A DNA stretch of 64,000 nt. It comes from Blautia liquoris. Lineage in GTDB: Bacteria; Bacillota; Clostridia; Lachnospirales; Lachnospiraceae. The DNA is taken from assembly GCF_015159595.1 (NCBI RefSeq), contig NZ_CP063304.1:682001-746000 (forward strand). Reading direction: 5' to 3'. The notes below the pieces were generated by a model. The model was not told where the DNA came from, made no database searches, and saw nothing but the letters and a program-made list of their open reading frames with translations. This document shows positions 17,936 through 26,634 of this stretch, in pieces (the stretch's first letter is position 1; the number at the start of each line of letters is the position of its first letter). The position numbers were made by a program, and so were the translations under genes.

Positions 17936-19450
17936 ATGGCGAAGGCGATTATGATTCAGGGCACGATGTCGAATGCGGGCAAGAGCCTGATTGCGGCAGG
18001 ATTGTGCAGAATATTTAAACAGGATGGGTACAAAGTGGCACCATTTAAATCTCAGAACATGGCCTTGAATTCTTTTATCACAAAAGAGGGTCTCGAGATG
18101 GGGCGGGCACAGGTGATGCAGGCGGAGGCGGCGGGAATCGAGCCTTCGGTTGATATGAACCCGATTCTGTTAAAGCCCACGAACGACACCGGTTCGCAGG
18201 TGATTGTAAACGGAGAAGTTCGCGGCAACATGAGCGCGAGGGATTATTTCAAATATAAAAAACAGCTTTTCTGCGATGTCATGAAGGCTTACCAAAAACT
18301 CGATGAACAATATGATATCATTGTGATCGAGGGTGCGGGAAGTCCTGCTGAGATCAATCTGAAGGAAGATGATATCGTGAATATGGGCATGGCAAAGCGT
18401 GCGCATGCGCCGGTTCTTCTGGTCGGCGATATTGACCGGGGCGGCGTGTTCGCTCAACTGGTCGGAACGGTTATGCTTTTGGACGATGAGGAAAGAGACA
18501 TGATCAAAGGGCTGATCATCAATAAATTTCGCGGGGACAAGAGCATTCTGGATCCGGGAGTGGAGATGCTCGAGAAACGCGCGGGGAAGCAGGTTGTCGG
18601 CGTTGCACCTTATCTCGATGTTTCGCTGGAAGATGAAGACAGTCTGACCGAACGGTTCGAGGGAAATCAAGAAGTGGGGTTGATCGACATCGCGGTGATC
18701 CGTGTTCCGAGAATCTCGAATTTTACGGATTTCAATCCTTTTGAGCGTATGCCCGGGGTGTCCCTTCGGTATGTGACAACTGTAAACGGGCTGAAGAATC
18801 CGGATATGATTATTCTGCCCGGGACTAAAAATACAATGGGAGACCTTCTGTGGATGCGTCAGAACGGCCTTGAGGCGGCAATCCTTAAAAAAGCGGCGGC
18901 TAAAACAGTAATCTTCGGGGTCTGTGGCGGCTATCAGATGCTGGGTGAGATACTTTCGGATCCTTATGGAGTGGAGCAAAAGGGTACGATGCGTGGTATG
19001 GGTCTGCTCCCCATTGAAACCGTATTTACCAAACAAAAAACTAGAACTCGCGTTTCCGGTTCCTTTTCGAAAATTGAAGGACCGCTTTTTGGCCTGCATG
19101 GAGTACAGCTTGCGGGTTATGAGATTCATATGGGGGATACGACGCTTTTGGAGGGAGCCAGAGCGCTTACCAGTATCCGTGACACGAACGCGGATAATTC
19201 CGGAGAAAAGGCTGATGGAGCCTTTATGGGTCAGATCTATGGGAGCTATGTACATGGTATCTTCGACAAGGAAGAAGTCTCTGACCGGATTGTACAAGCA
19301 CTTGGGAAAAAGAAGGGAATTGACACCAGTGAGATGACGGGTGTTGATTATCAGACATTCAAGGAGAGTCAGTACGAGCTTTTGGCCGATGGCCTTCGAA
19401 AGAATCTGGATATGGAGCAGATTTATCAGATTTTAAATGACGGACTATGA
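17936..19450 (+). CDS. cbiP: Cobyric acid synthase CbiP
   Basis: Performs the four remaining amidations to give adenosylcobyric acid. It starts [22 protein letters not shown], the P-loop of the CobQ family, followed by [11 protein letters not shown]. The glutamine amidotransferase half carries [10 protein letters not shown] with the Cys nucleophile near residue 330 and the conserved [10 protein letters not shown] near 435. 504 residues, normal. It begins 5 bp after cobD. Amidation needs the adenosylated substrate, but no cob(I)alamin adenosyltransferase lies in the window. Confidence 0.95.
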   Translation: MAKAIMIQGTMSNAGKSLIAAGLCRIFKQDGYKVAPFKSQNMALNSFITKEGLEMGRAQVMQAEAAGIEPSVDMNPILLKPTNDTGSQVIVNGEVRGNMSARDYFKYKKQLFCDVMKAYQKLDEQYDIIVIEGAGSPAEINLKEDDIVNMGMAKRAHAPVLLVGDIDRGGVFAQLVGTVMLLDDEERDMIKGLIINKFRGDKSILDPGVEMLEKRAGKQVVGVAPYLDVSLEDEDSLTERFEGNQEVGLIDIAVIRVPRISNFTDFNPFERMPGVSLRYVTTVNGLKNPDMIILPGTKNTMGDLLWMRQNGLEAAILKKAAAKTVIFGVCGGYQMLGEILSDPYGVEQKGTMRGMGLLPIETVFTKQKTRTRVSGSFSKIEGPLFGLHGVQLAGYEIHMGDTTLLEGARALTSIRDTNADNSGEKADGAFMGQIYGSYVHGIFDKEEVSDRIVQALGKKKGIDTSEMTGVDYQTFKESQYELLADGLRKNLDMEQIYQILNDGL

Positions 19451-19504
19451 TTACAGCAGCGATCAGGGATTATTTATTTCGTGCTTGTATGAGAAAGGAT
19501 AATT

Positions 19505-20152
19505 ATGGAGGTTAAGGTGGAATTGGAAAATGTAAGGCCTGTGGATATCGAGAAGCGAAGCTTTGAGATTATCACAAGAGAACTGGGAGAAAGAAAACTC
19601 CCAAAAGATCAGGAACTGATTATAAAAAGATGTATCCATACGAGTGCAGATTTTGACTATGCAGATAACCTCTGCTTTTCGGATGGTGTGGTAAAAAAAG
19701 CGATGGATGCATTAAAACATGGGGCGAACATCGTGACCGATACGCAAATGGCAAGAGCCGGAATCAACAAACGATCCCTTAAAAGACTTGGCGGGGAAGT
19801 ATACTGCTTTATGTCCGATGAGGATGTGGCGGTGAAAGCGAAAGAACTTGACGTGACCAGAGCCCATGTCAGTATGGAGAAGGCTGCTTGTCTTGAAGGT
19901 TCGCTGATCTTCGCCATTGGAAATGCACCGACGGCACTTGTGCGCCTGTATGAATTGATTGAAGAGGGCAGAATTCATCCGGAACTTGTCATCGGTGTTC
20001 CTGTGGGATTCGTAAATGTTGTCCAGTCGAAGGAACTGATTATGAAGGCTGACACTCCTTATATTGTGGCAAGAGGCAGAAAAGGAGGAAGCAACATCGC
20101 GGCGTGTATCGTGAATGCACTGCTCTATCAGATCAGCAATGATCGAAGCTGA
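19505..20152 (+). CDS. cbiC: Cobalt-precorrin-8 methylmutase CbiC
   Basis: Moves the C11 methyl to C12 to give cobyrinic acid. 215 residues with RCIHTSADFDYADNL near residue 43 (active-site His), TDTQMARAGI near 79 and VPVGFVNVVQSKE near 165, all typical. It starts at ATG 19505 behind AAAGGA and sits last in the operon, 54 bp after cbiP, although it acts mid-pathway. Confidence 0.95.
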   Translation: MEVKVELENVRPVDIEKRSFEIITRELGERKLPKDQELIIKRCIHTSADFDYADNLCFSDGVVKKAMDALKHGANIVTDTQMARAGINKRSLKRLGGEVYCFMSDEDVAVKAKELDVTRAHVSMEKAACLEGSLIFAIGNAPTALVRLYELIEEGRIHPELVIGVPVGFVNVVQSKELIMKADTPYIVARGRKGGSNIAACIVNALLYQISNDRS

Positions 20153-20226
20153 ATCGGTTTACCAGAACGGATCTGCCTGTCTGCACATAAACCGGTACAT
20201 TCATACATAGATCTTATAATAAAACG

Positions 20227-20273
20227 ATGATACCACGGATCGCTCCGCACGGATCTTTTGTTCCTGGTATCAT
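20227..20273 (-). repeat. Dispersed hairpin repeat, GTGCGGAGC type
   Basis: Perfect 9-bp arms ATGATACCA (20227-20235) and TGGTATCAT (20265-20273). Read on minus it contains GTGCGGAGC[G]ATCCGTGGTATCA, which matches the plus-strand copy at 7715-7737. It lies between cbiC and the carboxypeptidase and could double as a weak terminator, although no long T run follows. Confidence 0.6.
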
Positions 20274-20298
20274 ACAGATTGTGTGAGAATCAAAGCCT

Positions 20299-21267
20299 AT
20301 GAGAAATAAGAGAGAAGATATCACATTCGATGCGAGCAGCCTGTATACTTATGAGAAGATGCGGCGAGATCTATATATGTTTGAAGCTTGTTTTCCACAT
20401 ATGGCTCTTAATACGGCAGGAATTTCACTTGATGGGCGGGATATCTATGAAGTCATTGTTGGAAATAGAGATGCTAAAAGGCACATTCTGATTCAGGCTT
20501 CCATACACGGCCGGGAGTATATCAATACCCTTCTTGCCATGAGACAGCTGAAAAGTTTTCTCGAACAGGAAGAGCCGATGAATGAGGTGTGTTTTCACAT
20601 CCTTCCTATGACGAACCCAGATGGTGTTACAATCTCTCAGAGAGGCCCCGGGGCAATTCGGAAACCAAAGTTAAGATCCAGGCTTCAAAGGTGCTGCAAA
20701 AAGGATTTCAAATCAATAAAAGCCGGTAACGAAGGGACAGTGATTCCGGAATCAAAATATGACGAATATTGGAAGAGATGGAAGGCGAATGCGAGAGGAG
20801 TTGACCTGAACCGAAACTTTGACAGTGGATGGCAGGCCTTTCAGGGAACTGCATATGCCTCCTGTGAGCAGTACAAAGGGGCGTTTCCGGCATCGGAACC
20901 GGAAGTGCAGGCGATCTTAAAGGTAGAAGCCGAGAATCCTGTTGTGTGTACAATCTCTTACCACTCGTCCGGTCCGGTCATCTACTGGGATTACGGAAGT
21001 ACAGGGGACGTACGGCTGGCAGATCAAAGCTTGGCTGACTTTGTTTCGAAGGTAACAGGATATGAAAAAGAGTCCACGATCTTAAGTGAACTCGATGCCG
21101 CAGGATGCAGTGATTATTTTGTCCTTGAGAAGAGAATTCCATCTGTCACCATAGAAAATGGGGAAGGAGAATGTCCGATCTCATATGAAGAATTCGATGC
21201 AATCTGGAGTGCAAACCAAAAGTTATGGCCTCTGCTTGCCAGATATGTCTGTGAATATAAAGGATAG
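20299..21267 (+). CDS. M14-family zinc carboxypeptidase
   Basis: Peptidase of the M14 family, resembling gamma-D-glutamyl-diaminopimelate type enzymes that trim cell-wall peptides; the exact substrate is inference. Zinc ligands are visible in SIHGREY (His and Glu near residues 75-78) and in SYHSSG (His near 221); the catalytic Glu is in TIENGEG near 292. GVDLNRNFD is the usual substrate-pocket motif. No signal peptide is evident. There is only a weak ribosome site before ATG 20299. It sits alone between the cobalamin operon and the convergent cobalt importer, with no obvious link to B12. Confidence 0.85.
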   Translation: MRNKREDITFDASSLYTYEKMRRDLYMFEACFPHMALNTAGISLDGRDIYEVIVGNRDAKRHILIQASIHGREYINTLLAMRQLKSFLEQEEPMNEVCFHILPMTNPDGVTISQRGPGAIRKPKLRSRLQRCCKKDFKSIKAGNEGTVIPESKYDEYWKRWKANARGVDLNRNFDSGWQAFQGTAYASCEQYKGAFPASEPEVQAILKVEAENPVVCTISYHSSGPVIYWDYGSTGDVRLADQSLADFVSKVTGYEKESTILSELDAAGCSDYFVLEKRIPSVTIENGEGECPISYEEFDAIWSANQKLWPLLARYVCEYKG

Positions 21268-21298
21268 ACAATGATCCAGGCCTCGAACAGAGCAATCC

Positions 21299-23005
21299 TT
21301 ACGGATGTGCCCTTTTCGGGGCTTTTTCTCTCATTGCCTCTTTTATATGACTGATCAGAAGGTTTCGGATCTCTTTATACTCTCCTAATCCTTTTAAGAC
21401 GCAGGTTACAGCGTAGCCCTCGGCTTCGAAGCGACTCTTCCAGGAATCAGGATTATCACCTGCCATATCGTTGTTGGCATGGTCGCCTGCCACAATCATA
21501 AAGGGAGCGAGAATGACCCGTCTGGGCTGATATTCACGGATCATGTTCAGAAGAGAATCCATGCCTGGATAAGATTCCACGGTACCCAGGAAGATGTTGG
21601 GATATCCGCTGTCTTTAAACGTATAGTCCAGTGCCGCATAGATGGAATTCGCATAGTGCGTGGTTCCATGCCCCATCAAAACCAGCACTTCATCTTTGCT
21701 CAGATCTGGGAATTCATCTACAATTGCATGAATTAAACACTCATTATCCTTAAAACTTGTAAGGACAGGTGTTCCGAAACGAATCGAAGAAAATTGTGGC
21801 GAGAAGGAAAGTGCCTCTTCCGTCATAATCTCGTTTTCGATTCCGTTGATCACATGAGTCGGCTGTACGATGACGTCTGTGATGCCGTCTGCCAACATTC
21901 GTTCAAACGCTTCTTTTACGGTATCATAGTGGATGCCGTCCCTTTTTTTGATCTTAGATAATATCATCTTGCTGGTCCATGCCCGATAAATATGATAGTC
22001 CGGGTAAGTATCTGCGATGTCTTTTTCAATCGCATCAATTGTGACTTTTCTTGTGCTGTCATAGCTGGTACCAAAACTCACAACTAGAATTGCCCGTTTT
22101 GGTGCTGCATTGTTTTGTATGGCATGAAAACCAGAAGAGTTTCCGGAAGCAGCGGCAAAGGGAATTTCTGAGATATACTGTTCCAAGGCATCCAGATTGT
22201 GCGGAACAGGAAGTGTTGTCTTAAGTATTCCTTTTTGACAGAGACTGTCAAAGAGCAAGAGTGCTGCAGGGGCAGTCAGATTGGTCTCATCGAGAGCTCT
22301 TTTATTGGAGAAAACCTCTACAGGTGTTCCCTGCATCAGGACCTTTCCATCTTTGAAGAGAACAATCTCATCAGCCCACTCGAAAGCATAATTCACATCG
22401 TGGGTTGCCATCATGACGGTAATCCCTTTTTTCGTCATCTGTTCTACGGCATGATTGACGAGTGCTGTATGTTTCGGATCTAGTGCGGAGGAAGGCTCGT
22501 CCAGGATGATAACTTCCGGGTGCATAACCAGGATGTCTGCGATGGACACCTGTTTTTTTTGCCCTCCGGACAGTGCATGAGTCGGTTTGCTCCGATACGG
22601 TGTGATCTCCATCTCGTCGATGATGGCTTCCACTTCTTCTTTGGCTGTTTCTTCGCTGACGCCCATATTTAGAATGCCAAACGAGATTTCCTGATAGACA
22701 CTTGCGGAAAAAAGCTGATTGTCGGGATCTTGAAAGACAATACCGACATTTTTGCGGAGATCTAAGAGTCCTTTTCTGGTATAATCCACTGGTTTTCCAT
22801 CGTAATACAAGGTACCGGAGGAAGGTTTGTGGATTCCGTTGCAGCAGAGGAAGAAGGTCGACTTGCCAGAGCCATTGGCACCCATAAATGCTATCTTTTT
22901 TCCCTTTTGAATCTCAAGCGAGAGTCCATTTAGGGAGTGTGTCTTTTCATCATCATAGGAAAAGTACAAGTCATCGGCTTTTAGAATTACATCATTTTCT
23001 CTCAT
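21299..23005 (-). CDS. cbiO-cbiK: Fused CbiO-CbiK: cobalt importer ATPase plus sirohydrochlorin cobaltochelatase
   Basis: 568 residues in one uninterrupted frame. Residues 1-275 are the ECF-type ATPase CbiO: Walker A GANGSGKST at 42-50, Q-loop Gln92, signature LSGGQ 145-149, Walker B VIILDE 165-170, switch His202. A roughly 25-residue Ala/Ser/Asn linker follows. Residues 303-568 are CbiK, the anaerobic chelatase that puts Co2+ into sirohydrochlorin. His446 (MGHGT), Glu477 (TVESYP) and His509 (AGDHAND-like) fall where the metal ligands His145, Glu175 and His207 of Salmonella CbiK are expected. ATG overlaps the cbiQ stop. The fusion would place cobalt insertion at the importer. Confidence 0.93.
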   Translation of the reverse strand: MRENDVILKADDLYFSYDDEKTHSLNGLSLEIQKGKKIAFMGANGSGKSTFFLCCNGIHKPSSGTLYYDGKPVDYTRKGLLDLRKNVGIVFQDPDNQLFSASVYQEISFGILNMGVSEETAKEEVEAIIDEMEITPYRSKPTHALSGGQKKQVSIADILVMHPEVIILDEPSSALDPKHTALVNHAVEQMTKKGITVMMATHDVNYAFEWADEIVLFKDGKVLMQGTPVEVFSNKRALDETNLTAPAALLLFDSLCQKGILKTTLPVPHNLDALEQYISEIPFAAASGNSSGFHAIQNNAAPKRAILVVSFGTSYDSTRKVTIDAIEKDIADTYPDYHIYRAWTSKMILSKIKKRDGIHYDTVKEAFERMLADGITDVIVQPTHVINGIENEIMTEEALSFSPQFSSIRFGTPVLTSFKDNECLIHAIVDEFPDLSKDEVLVLMGHGTTHYANSIYAALDYTFKDSGYPNIFLGTVESYPGMDSLLNMIREYQPRRVILAPFMIVAGDHANNDMAGDNPDSWKSRFEAEGYAVTCVLKGLGEYKEIRNLLISHIKEAMREKAPKRAHP

Positions 23006-23769
23006 CGTATTCTCCAGATCATTAGTAATATCAATAGCAGTTCATATAGAATCAGCAAAAGGAGTTCAGAACTCTTTGCCGGATAATTTTCAGTTAATAC
23101 ATGAATTGTCCCGTCATAACAACGTGCTTCCATGGAATCATATAGGGCGTCTGATTTTTTCATGGCCCGTATAAACAGTGCGGATCCGAGTGATCCAAAA
23201 GATTTGCAGGACGTTTTAAAGTTGCGATTTCCCAGCCGCGAATTCTGTGAAGTTGTAATCGCAGAGGCAACATCCGTCAGCACGAAGATGAAACGGTAGA
23301 TCAGCAACATCAATTCAATAAACAATGCGGGGAGTTTCAGCTTTCGAAGCTGGGTCAGAATATCGGTCATCGGTGTATTCAAAGACAGAAAATAGAGGCA
23401 GGACACACTGGCAAGAGCTGTCAGTATCAGAGAAATTCCCTGGTGAAGTCCTGCATGGCTTCCGGTGATGAAGTAACTTCCGATGGGTATGGCATAAGCA
23501 TCCAGTGGGGTCCTGCTGATATTTACAAGGATTGCGATGGTAGACAGGAGAAGAAAGGCCAGAGGAATTCCCATAAGCCTGAGAAACCGGCGCATAAGAA
23601 CTCCTCCGCGGCAGACACAAAGCCAGGTGTTGACACCGATCACAATGCAGGAGATTAGTGCGGAACGGCTGATGATGCATAAAATAAGTGTGGTGATGCT
23701 GTATGCAAGTTTTACCCCCGCGTTGACATATCGAAGTTTTGACTGATAACAAAGTTTATCAATAATCAT
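23002..23769 (-). CDS. cbiQ: Cobalt ECF transporter membrane component CbiQ
   Basis: The scaffold (T component) that couples the ATPase to the CbiM/CbiN substrate-binding part. About 255 residues, with four to five membrane helices and the cytoplasmic coupling region containing SRLGNRNFKTSCKSFGSLG and MEARCYDG near the C terminus. Start at 23769 is preceded by AAAGGGG; the frame runs a further 33 codons upstream into the cbiN gap without a ribosome site. It overlaps the CbiO start by 4 bp. Confidence 0.92.
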   Translation of the reverse strand: MIIDKLCYQSKLRYVNAGVKLAYSITTLILCIISRSALISCIVIGVNTWLCVCRGGVLMRRFLRLMGIPLAFLLLSTIAILVNISRTPLDAYAIPIGSYFITGSHAGLHQGISLILTALASVSCLYFLSLNTPMTDILTQLRKLKLPALFIELMLLIYRFIFVLTDVASAITTSQNSRLGNRNFKTSCKSFGSLGSALFIRAMKKSDALYDSMEARCYDGTIHVLTENYPAKSSELLLLILYELLLILLMIWRIR

Positions 23770-23791
23770 AGTCTGCCCCTTTCCATGGTAA

Positions 23792-24115
23792 TTACAGATC
23801 CTGATCTTCTTTGCCCAGCTTTTTGCGCTCCACAAGACGGCCCATGCAGTATGCGATGATGCCGACACCGATTCCGGTCTGGAGACAGAATAAAAGACTT
23901 TCTACTTCACCTGGGAGTTCACCACCGATAATTTTTTCAAGAATCGGCTCAGCCCATGGCTCATAGCTGCTGTCAACTTCTGCCACTACTTCGCTTCCGG
24001 CATCATCAGATCCGCCGAACTCGGCGCCTTTTAAAGCAAACAGTGGAACGAATGCGATCAGTATGGCCACAATCAGCAGAATCACTACAAGTTTGGTATT
24101 TTTTTTCTCTTTCAT
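23792..24115 (-). CDS. cbiN: Cobalt transporter small subunit CbiN
   Basis: 107 residues with two membrane helices (about 9-28 and 80-95) enclosing an extracytoplasmic loop that holds the conserved FGGSDD..A segment. CbiN is an auxiliary subunit needed with CbiM for cobalt uptake. AAGGAGG lies nine bases before ATG 24115. It is 4 bp after cbiM. Confidence 0.92.
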   Translation of the reverse strand: MKEKKNTKLVVILLIVAILIAFVPLFALKGAEFGGSDDAGSEVVAEVDSSYEPWAEPILEKIIGGELPGEVESLLFCLQTGIGVGIIAYCMGRLVERKKLGKEDQDL

Positions 24116-24119
24116 CAGA

Positions 24120-24866
24120 TTAAGCCTCCTTCATAAAACCGATGGATTTCAGTTCTTTTTTCGCATATGTTTCCAGGCCGATGATGATCAGGACGGTGAT
24201 GATTCCTTCGAGGATCGCAAGCGGGACCTGGGTAGGTGCGAAAACAGCCAAAAATTTCACAGCGGATGCCGGGACGCCTCCGGCCTCTGACGGATGAGCC
24301 AGTGCCAGCTGGAAAGCTGTAATACAGTATGTAAAGAGATCCCCTAAAGTGGCTGCAAGGAAGATGGAGACCAGCTTATTGACTTTGAGTTTCATGCAAA
24401 GCTTATAGATTCCATAAGAGAGGAACGGTCCTGCGATTGCCATGGAGAACGTGTTGGCACCGAGTGTTGTAAGGCCTCCGTGTGCCAGAAGAATTGCCTG
24501 GAACACAAGTACGATGATTCCCAGTATGCTGACAGCGGCAGGTCCGAAAAGAATCGCTCCGAGGCCCGTTCCGGTCATGTGAGAGCAGCTTCCGGTTACA
24601 GACGGAATCTTCAGTGATGATATCACGAAGATGAAAGCTCCGGCCATTGCCAGAATTGTAAGGGCACGCCGATTGGTATTCAGCGTATTTTTGATGGAAA
24701 AAAATCCTGCAACAAAGAAAGGAATACAGATAACCCCCCATACAATACAATAGACCGGGGGAAGGTATCCTTCCATAATGTGCATCGCATTCGCAGCCGG
24801 TATGATACCAAAGCTGATCGCCAGTGCGGCAGCAAGCGCCACAAGTTTCTTTTGTTTCTTGTTCAT
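24120..24866 (-). CDS. cbiM: Cobalt transporter substrate-specific component CbiM
   Basis: The S-type component that binds Co2+. Start at 24866 has AAAGGAG upstream. Residues 1-27 form a signal peptide ending ANA, and cleavage would give a mature N terminus MHIMEGYLPP. That fits the known need for a free N-terminal Met-His in CbiM/NikM metal binding. Six or so membrane helices and the motif SCSHMTGTGLGAILFGP follow. First gene of cbiM-cbiN-cbiQ-cbiOK, under the riboswitch upstream. Confidence 0.94.
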   Translation of the reverse strand: MNKKQKKLVALAAALAISFGIIPAANAMHIMEGYLPPVYCIVWGVICIPFFVAGFFSIKNTLNTNRRALTILAMAGAFIFVISSLKIPSVTGSCSHMTGTGLGAILFGPAAVSILGIIVLVFQAILLAHGGLTTLGANTFSMAIAGPFLSYGIYKLCMKLKVNKLVSIFLAATLGDLFTYCITAFQLALAHPSEAGGVPASAVKFLAVFAPTQVPLAILEGIITVLIIIGLETYAKKELKSIGFMKEA

Positions 24867-24917
24867 AATTACTCCTTTCATTTTTACGTATACCCCCCTA
24901 TTATCTTTTTGTGCATG

Positions 24918-24964
24918 AAAAAAACGCCTCATCATGCTTCCGTTTTTATATTATGAAGGGCGTA
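24918..24964 (-). terminator. Second intrinsic terminator in the cbiM leader
   Basis: On minus, ACGCC..TCAT pairs with ATGA..GGCGT and seven T follow (24924-24918). It lies between the riboswitch terminator and cbiM. It may be a second attenuation point rather than a true operon end. Confidence 0.5.
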
Positions 24965-24981
24965 CAGACGGCCGGGTATAC

Positions 24982-25210
24982 AAAAAAGCCGCCTTACGAG
25001 ATGCCATCACTCGTGACACCGCGTAAATCTCATACAAAAGGCAGGTCTTCTGGCTTAAGTCATATCATCTGTCTCCTTCCCGGTTACCCAGTGGATCTAT
25101 TGACAGGATACTTTGCGCATGAGCGCAAAGGACTATCACAGCGGCGTGACCGCGGGGGAATCATACCCCTACTTCCCTATTATCCTATGAAAATGAAAAA
25201 CACAGGCTCC
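24982..25210 (-). promoter_or_regulatory. Cobalamin riboswitch controlling cbiMNQ-OK
   Basis: On minus the leader shows the B12 riboswitch landmarks in order: GATTCCCCCGCGGTCACGCC, GCTGTGA, CCACTGGGTAACCGGGAAG, then AGCCAGAAGACCTGCC (25055-25040). The 3' part (GCCTT...GAGAT) can pair with ATCTCGTAAGGC before six T (24987-24982), forming a terminator that would overlap the aptamer end. High cobalamin is expected to switch off cobalt import. Confidence 0.92.
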
Positions 25211-25232
25211 TTTTGCATTCAATTGTAACAAA

Positions 25233-25261
25233 ATTATAAAGCTTATATGAGTAAAAGTCAA
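25233..25261 (-). promoter_or_regulatory. Sigma-A promoter of the riboswitch-cbiM transcript
   Basis: Minus strand TTGACT (25261-25256), 17-bp spacer, TATAAT (25238-25233). It lies just upstream of the riboswitch 5' end. Confidence 0.8.
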
Positions 25262-25349
25262 TGTGAAATATACAAGAGCTCAAAGTTGTGAGCTCCATGT
25301 TTGCATGAAAATGCATAAGTAAATTTCGCAAAAGAGAGAAAAGAGAGTT

Positions 25350-25376
25350 TAGAATTTAAACAAAGTGTGTTATGAT
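25350..25376 (+). promoter_or_regulatory. Probable promoter of the hemA operon
   Basis: TTTAGA, a 17-bp spacer and TATGAT lie about 35 bp before the hemA start. The match is moderate. A GAGCTC inverted pair and a GCATGAAAA fragment resembling the dispersed repeats lie just upstream (25275-25312). Confidence 0.45.
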
Positions 25377-25407
25377 AAGTGCTGTAAATACGATGGAGGA
25401 ATTGAAG

Positions 25408-26634
25408 ATGAGTGTACAAATGGTCGGCATTGATTATCATCGCGCCGATGTGGATATACGAGCTGCTTTTTCATTTACGAAAAAAAATGCCGGTGAGGCC
25501 ATGAAATATCTGACAGAAAAGTCCGTAGTATCCGGATGCGTGATTATATCTACCTGCAACCGCATGGAGTTGTGGGTTAATACAGCACAAGACGAGTGCA
25601 TCTCTCTGGCAGATGAATTGTGTGAATTAAAGGGAGTATCAAGAAAAGAGTATGACTGCTATTTTGAACAGCGCAGTGGGGATAACGCAATAAGACACCT
25701 CTTTCGTCTGGCCTGTGGCTTGGATTCCATGATCCTTGCAGAAGATCAGATTGTGTCACAGGTGAAAGACGCTCTATCTATTGCGAGAGAAAATTACTGC
25801 ACAGATAATGTACTCGAGGTGCTTTTCAGGAAAGCAGTGACTGCTGCCAAAAAGGTGAAAAGCAGAGTGACTTTTACCCATGGAAATGCAACAGCAGTAA
25901 GTCGTGCGGTGGATATGTTGAAATCTCAGGGATACCATTTTAAGAACAAGCGCTGCATGGTTATCGGAAATGGCGAGATGGGCAGAATTTCGGCCTCGAC
26001 ATTAAGAGAGGAAGGTGCCGCCGTCACGGTTACTGTGCGTCAGTACAGAAGCGGAGTGGTACAGATTCCTGCCGGCTGCAATAGAATTAATTACGGCGAG
26101 AGGATGGAACTTTTGCCCCGATGCGATCTGGTGGTGAGCGCTACAGCGAGCCCGAATTACACAATACGAAGGGAACTATTTGATCAGAATGGGAAGATGG
26201 ATCATCCGATTTATGTCATTGATCTTGCGGTTCCGCGGGACGTTGAGCCAGAAGTGGGAGAGATTGAGAATATTACATTATATGACATCGATGATTTCAA
26301 GATTACTGCACAGGATGCAAACCGTGAGGCAATCATTCGGGCAGAGAAGATTCTGGATGAGGAGATGGAAGATTTCTTTAACTGGTATAACTGCAGAGAT
26401 CTGATTCCAAGAATACAGAAACTGCAGGAAGAGGCAGTCAAAGACCTGAACCTTCGGATCAGCAAAAAAATGCATAAATCATCCCTTGAGGAGATAGAAC
26501 AACAGCTTCTGCTGGAGCAGATTGATGTCTCTGCAGGAAAAGTTGTGGGTAAGATGATGTTCGGACTTCGTGATCATCTTGAAAATGATTGTTTCCGGGA
26601 ATGTCTGGACGGACTGGAGAAATTATATGAGTGA
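25408..26634 (+). CDS. hemA: Glutamyl-tRNA reductase HemA
   Basis: Reduces glutamyl-tRNA to glutamate-1-semialdehyde, the entry to tetrapyrroles. Catalytic Cys50 lies in STCNRMELW; the NADPH-binding motif VIGNGEMGRIS is near residue 190, and the dimerisation helix is at the C terminus. Start 25408 follows GGAGGAATTGAAG; the frame is open 12 codons upstream. 408 residues, typical. First gene of hemA-(precorrin-2 dehydrogenase)-hemC-cobA/hemD-hemB-hemL. Confidence 0.95.
   Translation: MSVQMVGIDYHRADVDIRAAFSFTKKNAGEAMKYLTEKSVVSGCVIISTCNRMELWVNTAQDECISLADELCELKGVSRKEYDCYFEQRSGDNAIRHLFRLACGLDSMILAEDQIVSQVKDALSIARENYCTDNVLEVLFRKAVTAAKKVKSRVTFTHGNATAVSRAVDMLKSQGYHFKNKRCMVIGNGEMGRISASTLREEGAAVTVTVRQYRSGVVQIPAGCNRINYGERMELLPRCDLVVSATASPNYTIRRELFDQNGKMDHPIYVIDLAVPRDVEPEVGEIENITLYDIDDFKITAQDANREAIIRAEKILDEEMEDFFNWYNCRDLIPRIQKLQEEAVKDLNLRISKKMHKSSLEEIEQQLLLEQIDVSAGKVVGKMMFGLRDHLENDCFRECLDGLEKLYE

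Noticed and set aside
18170-19297. Long minus-strand ORF of 375 codons inside cbiP
   Set aside because: It is antisense to a full-length, motif-complete cbiP. It has no ribosome site, and its translation resembles no family.
20155-20298. T-box or other riboswitch upstream of the carboxypeptidase
   Set aside because: No T-box sequence was seen; the hairpin there matches the dispersed repeat instead.
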